Source: Streptomyces tanashiensis (GTDB taxonomy: Bacteria; Actinomycetota; Actinomycetes; Streptomycetales; Streptomycetaceae). Taken from it: a stretch of DNA of 64,000 bases. The notes under the pieces are model-generated. The model did no database searches. It was not told the origin of the DNA and saw nothing but the letters and a program-made list of their open reading frames with translations. Shown here piece after piece: positions 32,125 to 41,415 of this stretch. The DNA lies in assembly GCF_014648895.1 (NCBI RefSeq), contig NZ_BMRZ01000008.1, positions 124,001 to 188,000 of the forward strand, given 5' to 3'. A program made the position numbers and the translations under genes. Position 1 is the first letter of the stretch; every line of letters starts with the position of its first letter.

Positions 32125-33084
32125 ATGGCGGTCGCGGAGCGGCAGGTTGCCGAGTACATGACTCTTGGAGTGACGCTCGCCTCGACCTCCCGGCAGCTTC
32201 CGATCGACGACACGGTGCGGCTCGCGAGGGAGGCGCGCGACGCCGGCCTGCACTCGGCGTGGTTCGGCCAGTCCTTCGCCTACGACTCGCCCTCGCTCGC
32301 CGCGATCGTCGGGCGCGAGGTGCCCGGACTGCAGGTGGGGACGTCCGCGATCCCGGTCTTCGGCCGCCATCCGCTGCTCGTCTCCAGCCAGGCCCAGACC
32401 GCCCAGGCGGCCACCGGCGGCCGCTACCACCTCGGGCTCGCCCTCGGCACCCGGCATCTGACGGAGACGGGGTTCGGTCTCCCGTACGAGCGGCCCATCG
32501 GGCTGCTCAGGGAGTTCCTCACCGCCCTGCGGCCGCTCCTGGAGACGGGCGAGGCCGACTTCCACGGGGAGCTGCTGACCGCGACGACGCCCTATTCGGC
32601 GGCCGTTCCGGGGGCTCGTCCGACGGTGCCGGTGCTCGTCGCCGCGATGGGGCCGCAGGCCCTGCGGGTCAGCGGTGAACTGGCCGACGGCATCCTGCCG
32701 TTCCTCGCGGGGCCGCGTGCGCTCGCCGAGCACGTCGTCCCGGCCGTGACCGCCGCCGCCGAGGCGGCGGGCCGTCCGGCTCCCCGGATCGTGGCCCTCG
32801 TGCCGGGCGTGGTGACGGCGGACGCCGAGGGCGTACGGGAGAAGGCGGCCGAGGCGCTCGCGCTCTACGAGCGGATCCCCTCGTACCGGCGCGCGATCGA
32901 GCTCTCCGGCGCCGACGGGGCGGCCGGCCTGGCCGTGATCGGTGACGAGGAGGCCGTCGCCGCCGAGGTCCGGCGCTACCGCGAGGCGGGGGCGACGGAG
33001 GTGGTGTTCACCTCGACGGACCTGGGCGGCGAGGACGACCGCCGCCGCACCTGGAAGCTGCTCGGCGAGCTGGCGCGGGGCTGA
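32125..33084 (+). CDS. LLM-class F420-dependent oxidoreductase
   Basis: A luciferase-like monooxygenase-fold protein of about 319 residues. Landmarks are LGVTLASTSRQLPIDDTVRLA, AWFGQSFAYDSPSLAAIVG, VFGRHPLLVSSQAQTAQAAT, RYHLGLALGTRH and VLVAAMGPQALRVSGELADG. The barrel and the GxxxG-like loop match F420-dependent members of the actinobacterial group. ATG 32125 has GGAG 6 nt upstream, whereas the inner ATG 32158 (MTLGVTLAS) matches the usual family start but lacks a ribosome site, so both are possible. It is divergent from the HD gene and convergent with the MMPL gene. Substrate unknown. Confidence 0.88.
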   Translation: MAVAERQVAEYMTLGVTLASTSRQLPIDDTVRLAREARDAGLHSAWFGQSFAYDSPSLAAIVGREVPGLQVGTSAIPVFGRHPLLVSSQAQTAQAATGGRYHLGLALGTRHLTETGFGLPYERPIGLLREFLTALRPLLETGEADFHGELLTATTPYSAAVPGARPTVPVLVAAMGPQALRVSGELADGILPFLAGPRALAEHVVPAVTAAAEAAGRPAPRIVALVPGVVTADAEGVREKAAEALALYERIPSYRRAIELSGADGAAGLAVIGDEEAVAAEVRRYREAGATEVVFTSTDLGGEDDRRRTWKLLGELARG

Positions 33085-33116
33085 CGCCGGGGGGCCCGAT
33101 CCCCGAAGGACGGGCT

Positions 33117-35399
33117 CTACGTCTTTCCGGCGCTCTGGGTCTCCTCCTCGGCCTGGAGCGCCTCTTCGCCCTCGGTGTCCAGGTGCGGCAGGATCCGGTC
33201 CAGCCAGGCGGGGCACCACCAGGCGTGGCTGCCGAGGAGGGTCATCACGGCGGGCACGAGGAGCAGGCGCACCACGGTGGCGTCGATGAGGACGCTGACG
33301 GCGAGGCCCAGGCCGAGCATCTTGATGACGACGTTGTCCGAGACGATGAAGGCCGCGAAGACGCTGACCATGATCAGGGCGGCGCAGGTGATGACCCGGG
33401 CGGTGATCTCCAGGGCGTGGGCCACGCTGGCCTTCGCGTCGCCCGTGCGCAGCCAGGCCTCGCGGACGCGGGACAGGAGGAAGATCTCGTAGTCCATGCT
33501 CAGGCCGAAGACGATGGCGAACATCATCATCGGGACGTAGCTCTCGATGGGCACCTTGCCGTTGACTCCGAGGGCGGGTCCTCCCCAGCCCCACTGGAAC
33601 ACGGCCACGACGACGCCGTACGAGGCGGCGATGGAGAGCACGTTGAGCACGGCCGCCTTCACCGCGACCAGGACGCCGCGGAAGACGATGAGGATGACGA
33701 GGAAGGCGAGCCCCACCACGACGGCGATGATCAGTGGCAGACGGCTGGAGACGATGTCCAGGAAGTCGACCTGGGCGGCCGTGTTCCCGGTGACGTAGGT
33801 CTGCGCGTCGGTGCCGGTCACCGCCTGCGGGAGGACGTCGTCGACCAGGTGGTTGGTCAGTTCGGTGGTCTTCTCGTCCTGCGGGGAGGCCACGGAGTAG
33901 GCGGTGCCGACGAGGACGTCCCCGTCGGAGGTGGTCTGGAGCGGGGTGATGTAGGCGGCGTCCGGGACGCCGGTCAGCGCGTCCTTGAGCTTGGTGGCGA
34001 GGTCGGCCCGGTCGGCGGACGGCACGGCCGACTGGTCGACGACCACCGTGAGCGGCCCGTTGGCGCCGGGGCCGAAGGACGTGGAGATCAGGTCGTAGGC
34101 CCGCCGGTCGGTGAACGATTCGGGGTCGGCGCCGTCGCCGATGTGGCCGAGCTGGATGAAGAGCAGGGGGAACGCCAGCACCAGCAGGACGAGGACGCCG
34201 CCGGTCAGGAACCACCAGGGGCGCTTCTCGACCCGTTGCGCGTAGCGGTGCCAGGTGCCGTGCGCGGTCGCTCCGGGCTCGGCGTCGGTCTCCGCGACGG
34301 GCTTGCGGACGTGGTAGCGGTCGATGTTCCTGCCGACGAGTCCGAGCATGGCCGGGACGAGGGTGAGTGCGGCGATGACGGCGGTGACGACCGTGAAGGC
34401 GGCCGCGAGGCCGAGTTTGCCGATGAAGGTGACGCCGGAGACCCAGAGGCCGGACAGGGCGATGATGACGGTGCAGCCGGAGACGAGGACGGCGCGGCCG
34501 CTGGTGGTGGTCGCGAGGGCGGCCGCGTCGGCGGGATCGTGGCCGTTCATGAGGTTCTGGCGGTGGCGGGTGATGAGGAACAGCGCGTAGTCGATGCCGA
34601 CGCCCAGGCCGATCATGGTGGCCAGGGTGGGCGAGACGGTCCCGAAGGTGAACGCCGCCGCCATCAGGCCGAGCAGGGCCAGCCCGCAGACCGCTCCGAG
34701 CAGTGCGGTGATCAGCGGCATGACGGCGCCGATCACGCTGCCGAAGCCGATGAGGAGGACGACGATCGCGACGGCGAAGCCGATGGCCTCGCTGGTGCGG
34801 TCATCGGCCGTGGGGCGGGCGAGTTCGCCGAGCGAACCGCCGTACTCGACGTCGACGCCGGCGTCCCTGAGGGGCTGGACGGCCGCGTCGACGCCGTTCA
34901 GGTAGTCGGTGCCCAGGGTGGAAGGCGCCACGCTGAAGCGGACGGTGATGTAGCCGGTCCTGCCGTCGGTGGAGAGCGGGCCCACGTTGGGCGTGCCGGC
35001 CGGGAGCGGGGGCGGGGTGGTCCCGGGCGGCGGGAGGGGGTTCTGCGCGCCGATGACGTCCGGGAGCTTCGCCAGGGCGGCGACGGCGGAGTTGACCGCG
35101 GACGCCTCCTGGGTGAGGGGTTTGGACGTGTCGTTGAGGACGATCTGCGCGCTGTATCCGCCGGCCGCGGGATCGTGTGCCTTGAGGACGTCGAGTCCTT
35201 CGGCCGACTGCACTCCGGGGAGGGCGAAGTCGTCCTCGTACTCGCCGCCGACGGCCCGGTCGAGGACCTGCAGTCCCGCGACGGCCGCCAGCCAGAGGGC
35301 GATGACGATGAGGAAGTGGCGGGCGCACCAGTGACCGATGCGGTAGAGGGCGCCTCTGGAGGGTGCTGGCCGGCCCTTGGCCGGGCTTCCTGCGTTCAT
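33117..35399 (-). CDS. MMPL/RND-family transporter
   Basis: A 760-residue exporter with the duplicated RND plan: helix 1 near residue 32, an extracytoplasmic loop (about 55-205), helices 2-6, helix 7 near 400, a second loop (425-570), and helices 8-12. The MMPL signature appears twice as GVGIDYALFLITRHR and GLSMDYEIFLLSRVRE, containing the proton-relay aspartates. The family moves lipids, siderophores or drugs across the membrane; specificity is not evident. The C-terminal 30 residues are charged and cytoplasmic. No TetR or lipid gene is adjacent. It is transcribed alone from ATG 35399. Confidence 0.93.
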   Translation of the reverse strand: MNAGSPAKGRPAPSRGALYRIGHWCARHFLIVIALWLAAVAGLQVLDRAVGGEYEDDFALPGVQSAEGLDVLKAHDPAAGGYSAQIVLNDTSKPLTQEASAVNSAVAALAKLPDVIGAQNPLPPPGTTPPPLPAGTPNVGPLSTDGRTGYITVRFSVAPSTLGTDYLNGVDAAVQPLRDAGVDVEYGGSLGELARPTADDRTSEAIGFAVAIVVLLIGFGSVIGAVMPLITALLGAVCGLALLGLMAAAFTFGTVSPTLATMIGLGVGIDYALFLITRHRQNLMNGHDPADAAALATTTSGRAVLVSGCTVIIALSGLWVSGVTFIGKLGLAAAFTVVTAVIAALTLVPAMLGLVGRNIDRYHVRKPVAETDAEPGATAHGTWHRYAQRVEKRPWWFLTGGVLVLLVLAFPLLFIQLGHIGDGADPESFTDRRAYDLISTSFGPGANGPLTVVVDQSAVPSADRADLATKLKDALTGVPDAAYITPLQTTSDGDVLVGTAYSVASPQDEKTTELTNHLVDDVLPQAVTGTDAQTYVTGNTAAQVDFLDIVSSRLPLIIAVVVGLAFLVILIVFRGVLVAVKAAVLNVLSIAASYGVVVAVFQWGWGGPALGVNGKVPIESYVPMMMFAIVFGLSMDYEIFLLSRVREAWLRTGDAKASVAHALEITARVITCAALIMVSVFAAFIVSDNVVIKMLGLGLAVSVLIDATVVRLLLVPAVMTLLGSHAWWCPAWLDRILPHLDTEGEEALQAEEETQSAGKT

Positions 35400-35553
35400 G
35401 GCGTGGCCGTGTCCGGATAGGGAAGTCCCCGAGCGGTTCCGGCACCCGCATCGCGCGCGGGCCTACGCCGTCCATGGTGCGCCTGCCGCGAGGCTCCGGC
35501 ATCTCGGCCGCCCGTGTCCCGGCGGGGAGGCGCCGCGGGCGGCGGGCGCCGGC

Positions 35554-36261
35554 TCAGGTCAGCAGGTGGTCGGTGTGGGAGGCGCGGCGTGCGGCGGTGA
35601 TGAGGGCGTGGATGCGGGGTGCGGCCTGGTCCATGTCCGTGAGGGGGGTGGGGAACGGCAGTCGGGCGTCCCGGTCGTGGCCGGTGCGGTGTTCGAGGCG
35701 CAGGGTGAGGCCGTACCGGTCCAGGGCGAGGGGCAGGACGCGGACGGTGTCCCGTTCGGGGCGGGGCCGGACGAGGCGGAGGAGCAGGGGGACGAGTTCG
35801 GCGTGGCGGTCGACGAGGTGGGTGAGCATGTTCGCCTCGGAGGTGGCCATCGGGTCGGGGTCGGTGGCCCTGATCTCGTCGAGCGTGACGAAGGTGCGTC
35901 CCTCGTGGTCCTCCAGGAGGGCCTGGCCGAACTCCACGCAGGTGCTCGTGGTGGTCTCCGTGGTGTACGGGGCGGAGAGGAGTCCCGTCAGGGTGACGCG
36001 GGCGCGCAGGCGCCGGCGGACGGGGGTGGGGGCGATGTCGGTGAGCTCCAGGCGGACGGGGATGCGCGCGGTCCGTCCGGCGGGGCAGTCCTCGGAGGGG
36101 TCGTGGAGGTGGATGTGTCCCATCGGTCCGGTGCCGTCGAGGCGGTGGACCTCCTGGTGCAGTCCGTCGGTGACGACGGTCATCGAGTGGGCGGCGGTCA
36201 GGATCGACCGGACGCGCTCGGCGGGCGTGGGCCGCGCGGCGTGGGCACTGAAGGGACGCAT
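35554..36261 (-). CDS. DUF2470 domain protein under an iron box
   Basis: A 235-residue protein. The C-terminal part (about 145-230: MATSEANMLTHLVDRHAELV to LTLRLEHRTG) is a DUF2470/HugZ-type domain and the N-terminal half is a PNPOx-like barrel (MTVVTDGLHQEVHRLDGTG, RVTLTGLL). HugZ-type proteins handle haem in iron uptake. The start at ATG 36261 is supported by the gene's iron box, which lies 47 nt upstream and overlaps the likely promoter. It is therefore probably induced under iron limitation by loss of DmdR/IdeR repression. Exact reaction (haem storage, degradation or other) is not shown by the sequence. Confidence 0.82.
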   Translation of the reverse strand: MRPFSAHAARPTPAERVRSILTAAHSMTVVTDGLHQEVHRLDGTGPMGHIHLHDPSEDCPAGRTARIPVRLELTDIAPTPVRRRLRARVTLTGLLSAPYTTETTTSTCVEFGQALLEDHEGRTFVTLDEIRATDPDPMATSEANMLTHLVDRHAELVPLLLRLVRPRPERDTVRVLPLALDRYGLTLRLEHRTGHDRDARLPFPTPLTDMDQAAPRIHALITAARRASHTDHLLT

Positions 36262-36307
36262 GCGTGTTCTCCCTGGCTGAGGTGACGAGGCCACCCTGAC
36301 GCTGAAC

Positions 36308-36326
36308 TTAGGCAAGCCTAACCTAA
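36308..36326. promoter_or_regulatory. DmdR/IdeR-type iron box
   Basis: TTAGGCAAGCCTAACCTAA matches the actinobacterial iron-box consensus TTAGGTTAGGCTAACCTAA at 16 of 19 positions. It lies between the DUF2470 gene (start 36261, reverse) and mutA (start 36404, forward), nearer the former. Confidence 0.85.
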
Positions 36327-36390
36327 TGCATCGCCCCGAAGAGAAGAAGGTCACAGTCGTACGCCCTCCTGATCCTTTGTCGATCTCCCC

Positions 36391-36396
36391 TAGCAT
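36391..36396 (+). promoter_or_regulatory. -10 element of mutA, implying a leaderless transcript
   Basis: TAGCAT ends 7 nt before ATG 36404 and no Shine-Dalgarno precedes the ATG. Transcription would begin at or next to the start codon. Confidence 0.4.
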
Positions 36397-36403
36397 CCGA
36401 GCC

Positions 36404-38215
36404 ATGACGGTCCTGCCTGACGACGGGCTCTCCCTGGCGTCCGAATTCCCAGACGCGCCACATGAGCAGTGGCAACACCTCGTGGCGGGTGTCCTGCGCA
36501 AGTCGGGCAAGGAGGTCTCCGGCCCCGAAGCCGAGGACGCCCTGTCCACCCTCCTTGAGGACGGCCTCGACACCCGCCCGCTGTACACCGCGCGCGACAC
36601 CGCGCCCGACCCCGGCCTCCCCGGTTTCGCGCCCTTCGTGCGCGGCGGGCGGGCCGAGGGCAACACCACCGGCGGCTGGGACGTGCGCCAGCGCCACCTG
36701 ACGGCCGACGGCGAGGCCGTCCTCGCCGACCTGGAGAACGGCGTCACCTCCCTGTGGCTCGGCGTCGGCGGCACCGGCATCCCGGTCTCCTCGCTCGGCG
36801 CCGTCCTCGACGGCGTCTACCTCGATCTCGCGCCCGTCGTCCTCGACGCGGGCGACGAGACGGAGGCGGCCGCCGAGCGGCTCTTCCGGCTGTACGAGGA
36901 GCGGGGCGTCGCCCCGGAGGCGGCCCGGGGCAACCTGGGCGCGGACCCCCTGGGCCACGAGGCCCGCACCGGCAGCGCGTCCTACTCCCTCGCGTCCGTC
37001 GCCGGCCTCGCGCGCCGCTGCGCCGACACGTACCCGGGGCTGCGGGCCCTGACCGTGGACGCCCTGCCGTACCACGAGGCCGGCGGCTCGGCCGCGCAGG
37101 AGCTCGGCTGCTCGCTGGCGACCGGCGTCGCGTACCTGCGGGGTCTGACCGAGGCCGGACTGAGCGTCGCGGAGGCCTGCGGACAGCTGGAGTTCCGCTA
37201 CGCGGCCACCGCCGACCAGTTCCTGACGATCGCCAAGCTGCGCGCCGCGCGCCGCCTCTGGGCGCGCGTCGCCGAGGCCTGCGGCGCCCCCGAGGCGGGC
37301 GCGCAGCGCCAGCACGCGGTGACCTCGCCGGTGATGATGACGCGCCGCGACCCGTGGGTGAACATGCTGCGCACCACCATCGCGACCCTCGCCGCCGGCG
37401 TGGGCGGCGCCGACAGCGTCACCGTGCTCCCCTTCGACGACGCGCTGGGCCTGCCGGACGCCTTCGCCCGCCGGATCGCCCGCAACACCTCCACCGTCCT
37501 CATCGAGGAGTCCCACCTCTCCCGGGTCATCGACCCGGCCGGCGGGTCCTGGTACGTGGAGCGCCTCACCGACGAACTCGCGCACGCCGCCTGGGACTTC
37601 TTCCAGAGCATCGAGCGGGAGGGCGGCCAGGAGGCCGCGCTGCGCTCCGGCACGATCGGCGAGCGGCTCGCCGAGACCTGGGCCGCACGCAGCAGGAAGC
37701 TCGCCACCCGCCGCGAACCGATCACCGGCGTCAGCGAGTTCCCGCACCTCGGCGAGAAGCCCGTCGACCGGGCGCCCGCGCCCGAGCCGCTGTCCGGGGG
37801 CCTCCCCCGCGTCCGGCGCGACGAGGCGTACGAGGAGCTGCGCGCCCGCTCCGACGCGCACCTCGCGGCGACCGGCGCCCGGCCCCGCGTCTACCTGGCC
37901 GCGCTCGGCCCGGCGGCCGCGCACTCGGCCCGGCTGACCTTCGCCGCCAACCTCTTCCAGGCGGGCGGCATCGAGGCCGTCACCGAGGGCACGTTCGAGG
38001 AGAGCGGCGCCCGCGAGGCCTGCCTCTGCTCCAGCGACGCTGTGTACGAGGAGAAGGCCGAGGCCACCGCCGGGGAGCTGCGCGCGTCGGGAGCCGAGCA
38101 CGTCCTCCTCGCCGGGCGCCCCGCGTCGTACGCCGGAGTCGACTCGTACGTCTTCGCCGGCTGCGACGCCGTCGCCCTGCTCTCCACCGCCCTCGACCGC
38201 ATGGGAGTGTCCTGA
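36404..38215 (+). CDS. mutA: Methylmalonyl-CoA mutase small (beta) subunit
   Basis: A 603-residue MutA protein, the non-catalytic partner of the adenosylcobalamin-dependent mutase that interconverts methylmalonyl-CoA and succinyl-CoA. It has a barrel domain (GLPGFAPFVRGG, YHEAGGSAAQELGCSLATGV, EFRYAATADQFLTIAKLRAAR, VTSPVMMTRRDPWVNMLRTT) and a reduced B12-like C-terminal domain without the DxHxxG cobalamin motif, as expected for the small subunit. It supplies propionyl/methylmalonyl-CoA balance for polyketides and odd-chain acids. Stop overlaps the mutB start by one base. ATG 36404 lacks a ribosome site and may be leaderless. Confidence 0.97.
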   Translation: MTVLPDDGLSLASEFPDAPHEQWQHLVAGVLRKSGKEVSGPEAEDALSTLLEDGLDTRPLYTARDTAPDPGLPGFAPFVRGGRAEGNTTGGWDVRQRHLTADGEAVLADLENGVTSLWLGVGGTGIPVSSLGAVLDGVYLDLAPVVLDAGDETEAAAERLFRLYEERGVAPEAARGNLGADPLGHEARTGSASYSLASVAGLARRCADTYPGLRALTVDALPYHEAGGSAAQELGCSLATGVAYLRGLTEAGLSVAEACGQLEFRYAATADQFLTIAKLRAARRLWARVAEACGAPEAGAQRQHAVTSPVMMTRRDPWVNMLRTTIATLAAGVGGADSVTVLPFDDALGLPDAFARRIARNTSTVLIEESHLSRVIDPAGGSWYVERLTDELAHAAWDFFQSIEREGGQEAALRSGTIGERLAETWAARSRKLATRREPITGVSEFPHLGEKPVDRAPAPEPLSGGLPRVRRDEAYEELRARSDAHLAATGARPRVYLAALGPAAAHSARLTFAANLFQAGGIEAVTEGTFEESGAREACLCSSDAVYEEKAEATAGELRASGAEHVLLAGRPASYAGVDSYVFAGCDAVALLSTALDRMGVS

Positions 38216-40389
38216 TGTCCATCCCCGATTTCTCCGGGATCGAGCTCGGGGCACAGGCCGCCGCCGGCGGGCCCGACGAGTGGCGCTCGGCCGTGAAGAA
38301 GGCGGCGGGCGGTGACGACCTGCTCTGGGAGACCCCGGAGGGCATCGGCGTCAAGCCGCTCTACACCGGGCAGGACCTGGAGGGCCTGGACTTCCTGGAC
38401 ACCCGCCCGGGCATGGCCCCGTACCTGCGCGGCCCGTACCCGACGATGTACGTCAACCAGCCCTGGACGATCCGTCAGTACGCGGGTTTCTCCACGGCCG
38501 AGGAGTCGAACGCCTTCTACCGGCGCAACCTCGCCGCCGGCCAGAAGGGCCTGTCGGTCGCCTTCGACCTGCCGACCCACCGCGGCTACGACAGCGACCA
38601 CCCGCGCGTCACCGGTGACGTCGGCATGGCCGGCGTGGCCATCGACTCGATCTACGACATGCGGCAGCTGTTCGACGGCATCCCGCTGGACAAGATGACG
38701 GTGTCGATGACGATGAACGGCGCCGTGCTGCCGGTCCTCGCGCTGTACATCGTGGCCGCCGAGGAGCAGGGCGTACCGCCCGAGAAGCTGGCCGGGACCA
38801 TCCAGAACGACATCCTCAAGGAGTTCATGGTCCGCAACACGTACATCTATCCGCCCGGGCCGTCGATGCGGATCATCTCCGACATCTTCGCGTACACCTC
38901 GCAGCGGATGCCGCGCTACAACTCCATCTCCATCTCCGGGTACCACATCCAGGAGGCGGGCGCGACGGCCGACCTGGAGCTGGCCTACACGCTCGCGGAC
39001 GGCGTGGAGTACATCCGCGCGGGCCGCGAGGCCGGGCTCGACGTGGACGCGTTCGCGCCGCGCCTGTCGTTCTTCTGGGCGATCGGCATGAACTTCTTCA
39101 TGGAGATCGCCAAGCTGCGCGCCGCCCGGCTGCTCTGGGCGAAGCTGGTCAAGCAGTTCGACCCGCAGAACACCAAGTCGCTGTCCCTGCGGACCCACTC
39201 GCAGACCTCCGGCTGGTCGCTGACCGCGCAGGACGTCTTCAACAACGTGACGCGGACGTGCGTCGAGGCGATGGCCGCGACCCAGGGCCACACCCAGTCG
39301 CTGCACACGAACGCCCTCGACGAGGCGCTCGCGCTGCCCACCGACTTCTCCGCCCGCATCGCCCGCAACACCCAGCTGCTCCTCCAGCAGGAGTCGGGCA
39401 CCTGCCGGTCCATCGACCCCTGGGGCGGCAGCGCGTACGTCGAGAAGCTCACCTACGACCTGGCCCGTCGCGCCTGGCAGCACATCCAGGAGGTCGAGCA
39501 GGCCGGCGGCATGGCCAAGGCCATCGACGCGGGCATCCCCAAGCTGCGCGTGGAGGAGGCCGCGGCCCGAACCCAGGCCCGGATCGACTCCGGACGGCAG
39601 CCGGTGATCGGCGTCAACAAGTACCGGGTCGCGTCCGACGAGCAGATCGACGTCCTCAAGGTCGACAACTCCTCCGTCCGCGCCCAGCAGATCGCCAAGC
39701 TGAAGCGGCTGCGCGAGGAGCGCGACGAGCGGGCCTGCCAGGACGCGCTCGACGCGCTCACCCGGGCGGCCGGAGGCGACGGCAACCTGCTCGAACTCGC
39801 GGTGAACGCGGCCCGCGCGATGGCGACGGTCGGCGAGATCTCCGACGCCCTGGAGAAGGTCTACGGACGGCACGCCGGCCAGATCCGTACGATCTCCGGT
39901 GTGTACCGCAACGAAGCAGGCGCTTCCCCCTCCGTGGAGCGCACCCGGGCCCTGGTCGACGCCTTCGGCGAGGCCGAGGGACGCCGGCCGCGCATCCTGG
40001 TCGCCAAGATGGGCCAGGACGGGCACGACCGCGGCCAGAAGGTCATCGCCACCGCCTTCGCCGACCTGGGCTTCGACGTGGACGTCGGCCCGCTGTTCCA
40101 GACCCCGGCCGAGGTGGCCCGCCAGGCCGTCGAGGCGGACGTGCACATCGTCGGGGTCTCCTCGCTGGCCGCGGGTCACCTCACCCTCGTGCCGGCGCTC
40201 CGCGAGGAGCTGGCGGCGGAGGGCCGCGAGGACATCATGATCGTGGTCGGCGGCGTCATCCCCCCGCAGGACGTGGCGACGCTCCTGGAGATGGGTGCGG
40301 CGGCCGTGTTCCCGCCGGGGACGGTGATCCCGGACGCGGCCCACGACCTGGTGAGCCGGCTCTCGGCCGACCTCGGACACGGCCTGTGA
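38215..40389 (+). CDS. mutB: Methylmalonyl-CoA mutase large (alpha) subunit
   Basis: A 724-residue catalytic subunit. The substrate barrel shows PYPTMYVNQPWTIRQYAGFS, FDLPTHRGYDSDHPRVTGDVG, NGAVLPVLALYIVAAEEQGV, and the CoA-side stretch RTHSQTSGWSLTAQDVFNNV. The C-terminal B12-binding domain carries the base-off signature KMGQDGHDRGQKVIATAFAD (about residues 598-617), with His as lower axial ligand, plus GVSSLAAGHL. Length matches Streptomyces MutB. It shares one base with the mutA stop and its own stop overlaps the meaB GTG by four bases, so the three-gene operon is tightly coupled. Confidence 0.98.
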   Translation: MSIPDFSGIELGAQAAAGGPDEWRSAVKKAAGGDDLLWETPEGIGVKPLYTGQDLEGLDFLDTRPGMAPYLRGPYPTMYVNQPWTIRQYAGFSTAEESNAFYRRNLAAGQKGLSVAFDLPTHRGYDSDHPRVTGDVGMAGVAIDSIYDMRQLFDGIPLDKMTVSMTMNGAVLPVLALYIVAAEEQGVPPEKLAGTIQNDILKEFMVRNTYIYPPGPSMRIISDIFAYTSQRMPRYNSISISGYHIQEAGATADLELAYTLADGVEYIRAGREAGLDVDAFAPRLSFFWAIGMNFFMEIAKLRAARLLWAKLVKQFDPQNTKSLSLRTHSQTSGWSLTAQDVFNNVTRTCVEAMAATQGHTQSLHTNALDEALALPTDFSARIARNTQLLLQQESGTCRSIDPWGGSAYVEKLTYDLARRAWQHIQEVEQAGGMAKAIDAGIPKLRVEEAAARTQARIDSGRQPVIGVNKYRVASDEQIDVLKVDNSSVRAQQIAKLKRLREERDERACQDALDALTRAAGGDGNLLELAVNAARAMATVGEISDALEKVYGRHAGQIRTISGVYRNEAGASPSVERTRALVDAFGEAEGRRPRILVAKMGQDGHDRGQKVIATAFADLGFDVDVGPLFQTPAEVARQAVEADVHIVGVSSLAAGHLTLVPALREELAAEGREDIMIVVGGVIPPQDVATLLEMGAAAVFPPGTVIPDAAHDLVSRLSADLGHGL

Positions 40390-41369
40390 TCGGTCTCGAC
40401 ACGTATGTGAAGGGCGTGCTCGACGGGAAGCGGGCGGTGATCGCCCGCGCGATCACCCTCGTCGAGTCGACCCGCCCCCAGCACCGTGCCCTCGCGCAGG
40501 AGCTCCTCACGGAGCTCCTGCCGCACAGCGGCAAGGCCGTGCGGATCGGGATCAGCGGGGTGCCCGGCGTCGGCAAGTCGACCTTCATCGACGCGTTCGG
40601 GACCATGCTGACCGGGCTCGGCCACCGGGTCGCGGTGCTCGCCGTCGACCCGTCCTCGACCCGCACGGGCGGCTCGATCCTCGGCGACAAGACGCGGATG
40701 GAGCGGCTCGCCGTCGATCCGGCGGCCTTCGTCCGCCCCTCCCCCAGCGCCGGCACGCTCGGCGGGGTCGCGAAGGCGACCCGCGAGTCGATGGTCGTGA
40801 TGGAGGCCGCGGGGTACGACGTGGTGCTCGTGGAGACGGTGGGCGTCGGCCAGTCCGAGACCGCCGTCGCGAACATGGTCGACTCGTTCCTGCTGCTCAC
40901 CCTGGCCCGCACGGGAGATCAGCTCCAGGGCATCAAGAAGGGCGTCCTGGAGCTGGCCGACGTGGTCGCCGTGAACAAGGCGGACGGCCCGCACGAGCGC
41001 GACGCCCGTGCCGCCGCCCGTGAACTGGCGGGCGCGCTGCGCCTGATGCACGGCGCCGACGCGGTCTGGACCCCGCCGGTCCTCAGCTGCAGCGCACGGG
41101 AGTCGGCGGGCCTCGACGAGGTCTGGGAGCGGCTGCGGCAGCACCGCGCGCTGCTCGACTCGACCGGCCGCCTCACCGCCAAGCGCCAGGACCAGCAGGT
41201 CGACTGGACCTGGACGATGGTCCGCGACGAGCTGCTCCGGCGGCTGAGCGCCGACCCGGCGGTCCAGGACGTCACGCCCTCCCTGGAGCGGCGGGTCAGG
41301 GACGGCGAGCTGACGGCGACGCTGGCCGCCGAGGAGATCCTCAGGACCTTCGGGGAGCGCGGGGACTGA
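40386..41369 (+). CDS. meaB: Methylmalonyl-CoA mutase-associated GTPase
   Basis: A 327-residue P-loop GTPase of the MeaB/ArgK family that guards the mutase and gates adenosylcobalamin loading. The Walker A motif is GVPGVGKSTFIDAFG (residues 55-69), followed by AVLAVDPSSTRTGGSILGDKTRM, the switch VETVGVGQSE and base-recognition NKAD. GTG 40386 overlaps the mutB stop as GTGA, the typical coupled arrangement for this operon. A C-terminal dimerisation region follows the GTPase core. A hairpin lies 23 nt past the stop. Confidence 0.96.
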   Translation: MIGLDTYVKGVLDGKRAVIARAITLVESTRPQHRALAQELLTELLPHSGKAVRIGISGVPGVGKSTFIDAFGTMLTGLGHRVAVLAVDPSSTRTGGSILGDKTRMERLAVDPAAFVRPSPSAGTLGGVAKATRESMVVMEAAGYDVVLVETVGVGQSETAVANMVDSFLLLTLARTGDQLQGIKKGVLELADVVAVNKADGPHERDARAAARELAGALRLMHGADAVWTPPVLSCSARESAGLDEVWERLRQHRALLDSTGRLTAKRQDQQVDWTWTMVRDELLRRLSADPAVQDVTPSLERRVRDGELTATLAAEEILRTFGERGD

Positions 41370-41391
41370 GACAGCGGGTCCGGGACGCCGG

Positions 41392-41415
41392 GCCCGGGGG
41401 GACGATCCCCCGGGC
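41392..41415. terminator. Bidirectional hairpin between meaB and marR-type gene
   Basis: GCCCGGGGG (41392-41400) pairs perfectly with CCCCCGGGC (41407-41415), loop GACGAT. It abuts the stop codon of the convergent MarR gene, so it can serve both transcripts. Confidence 0.7.
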
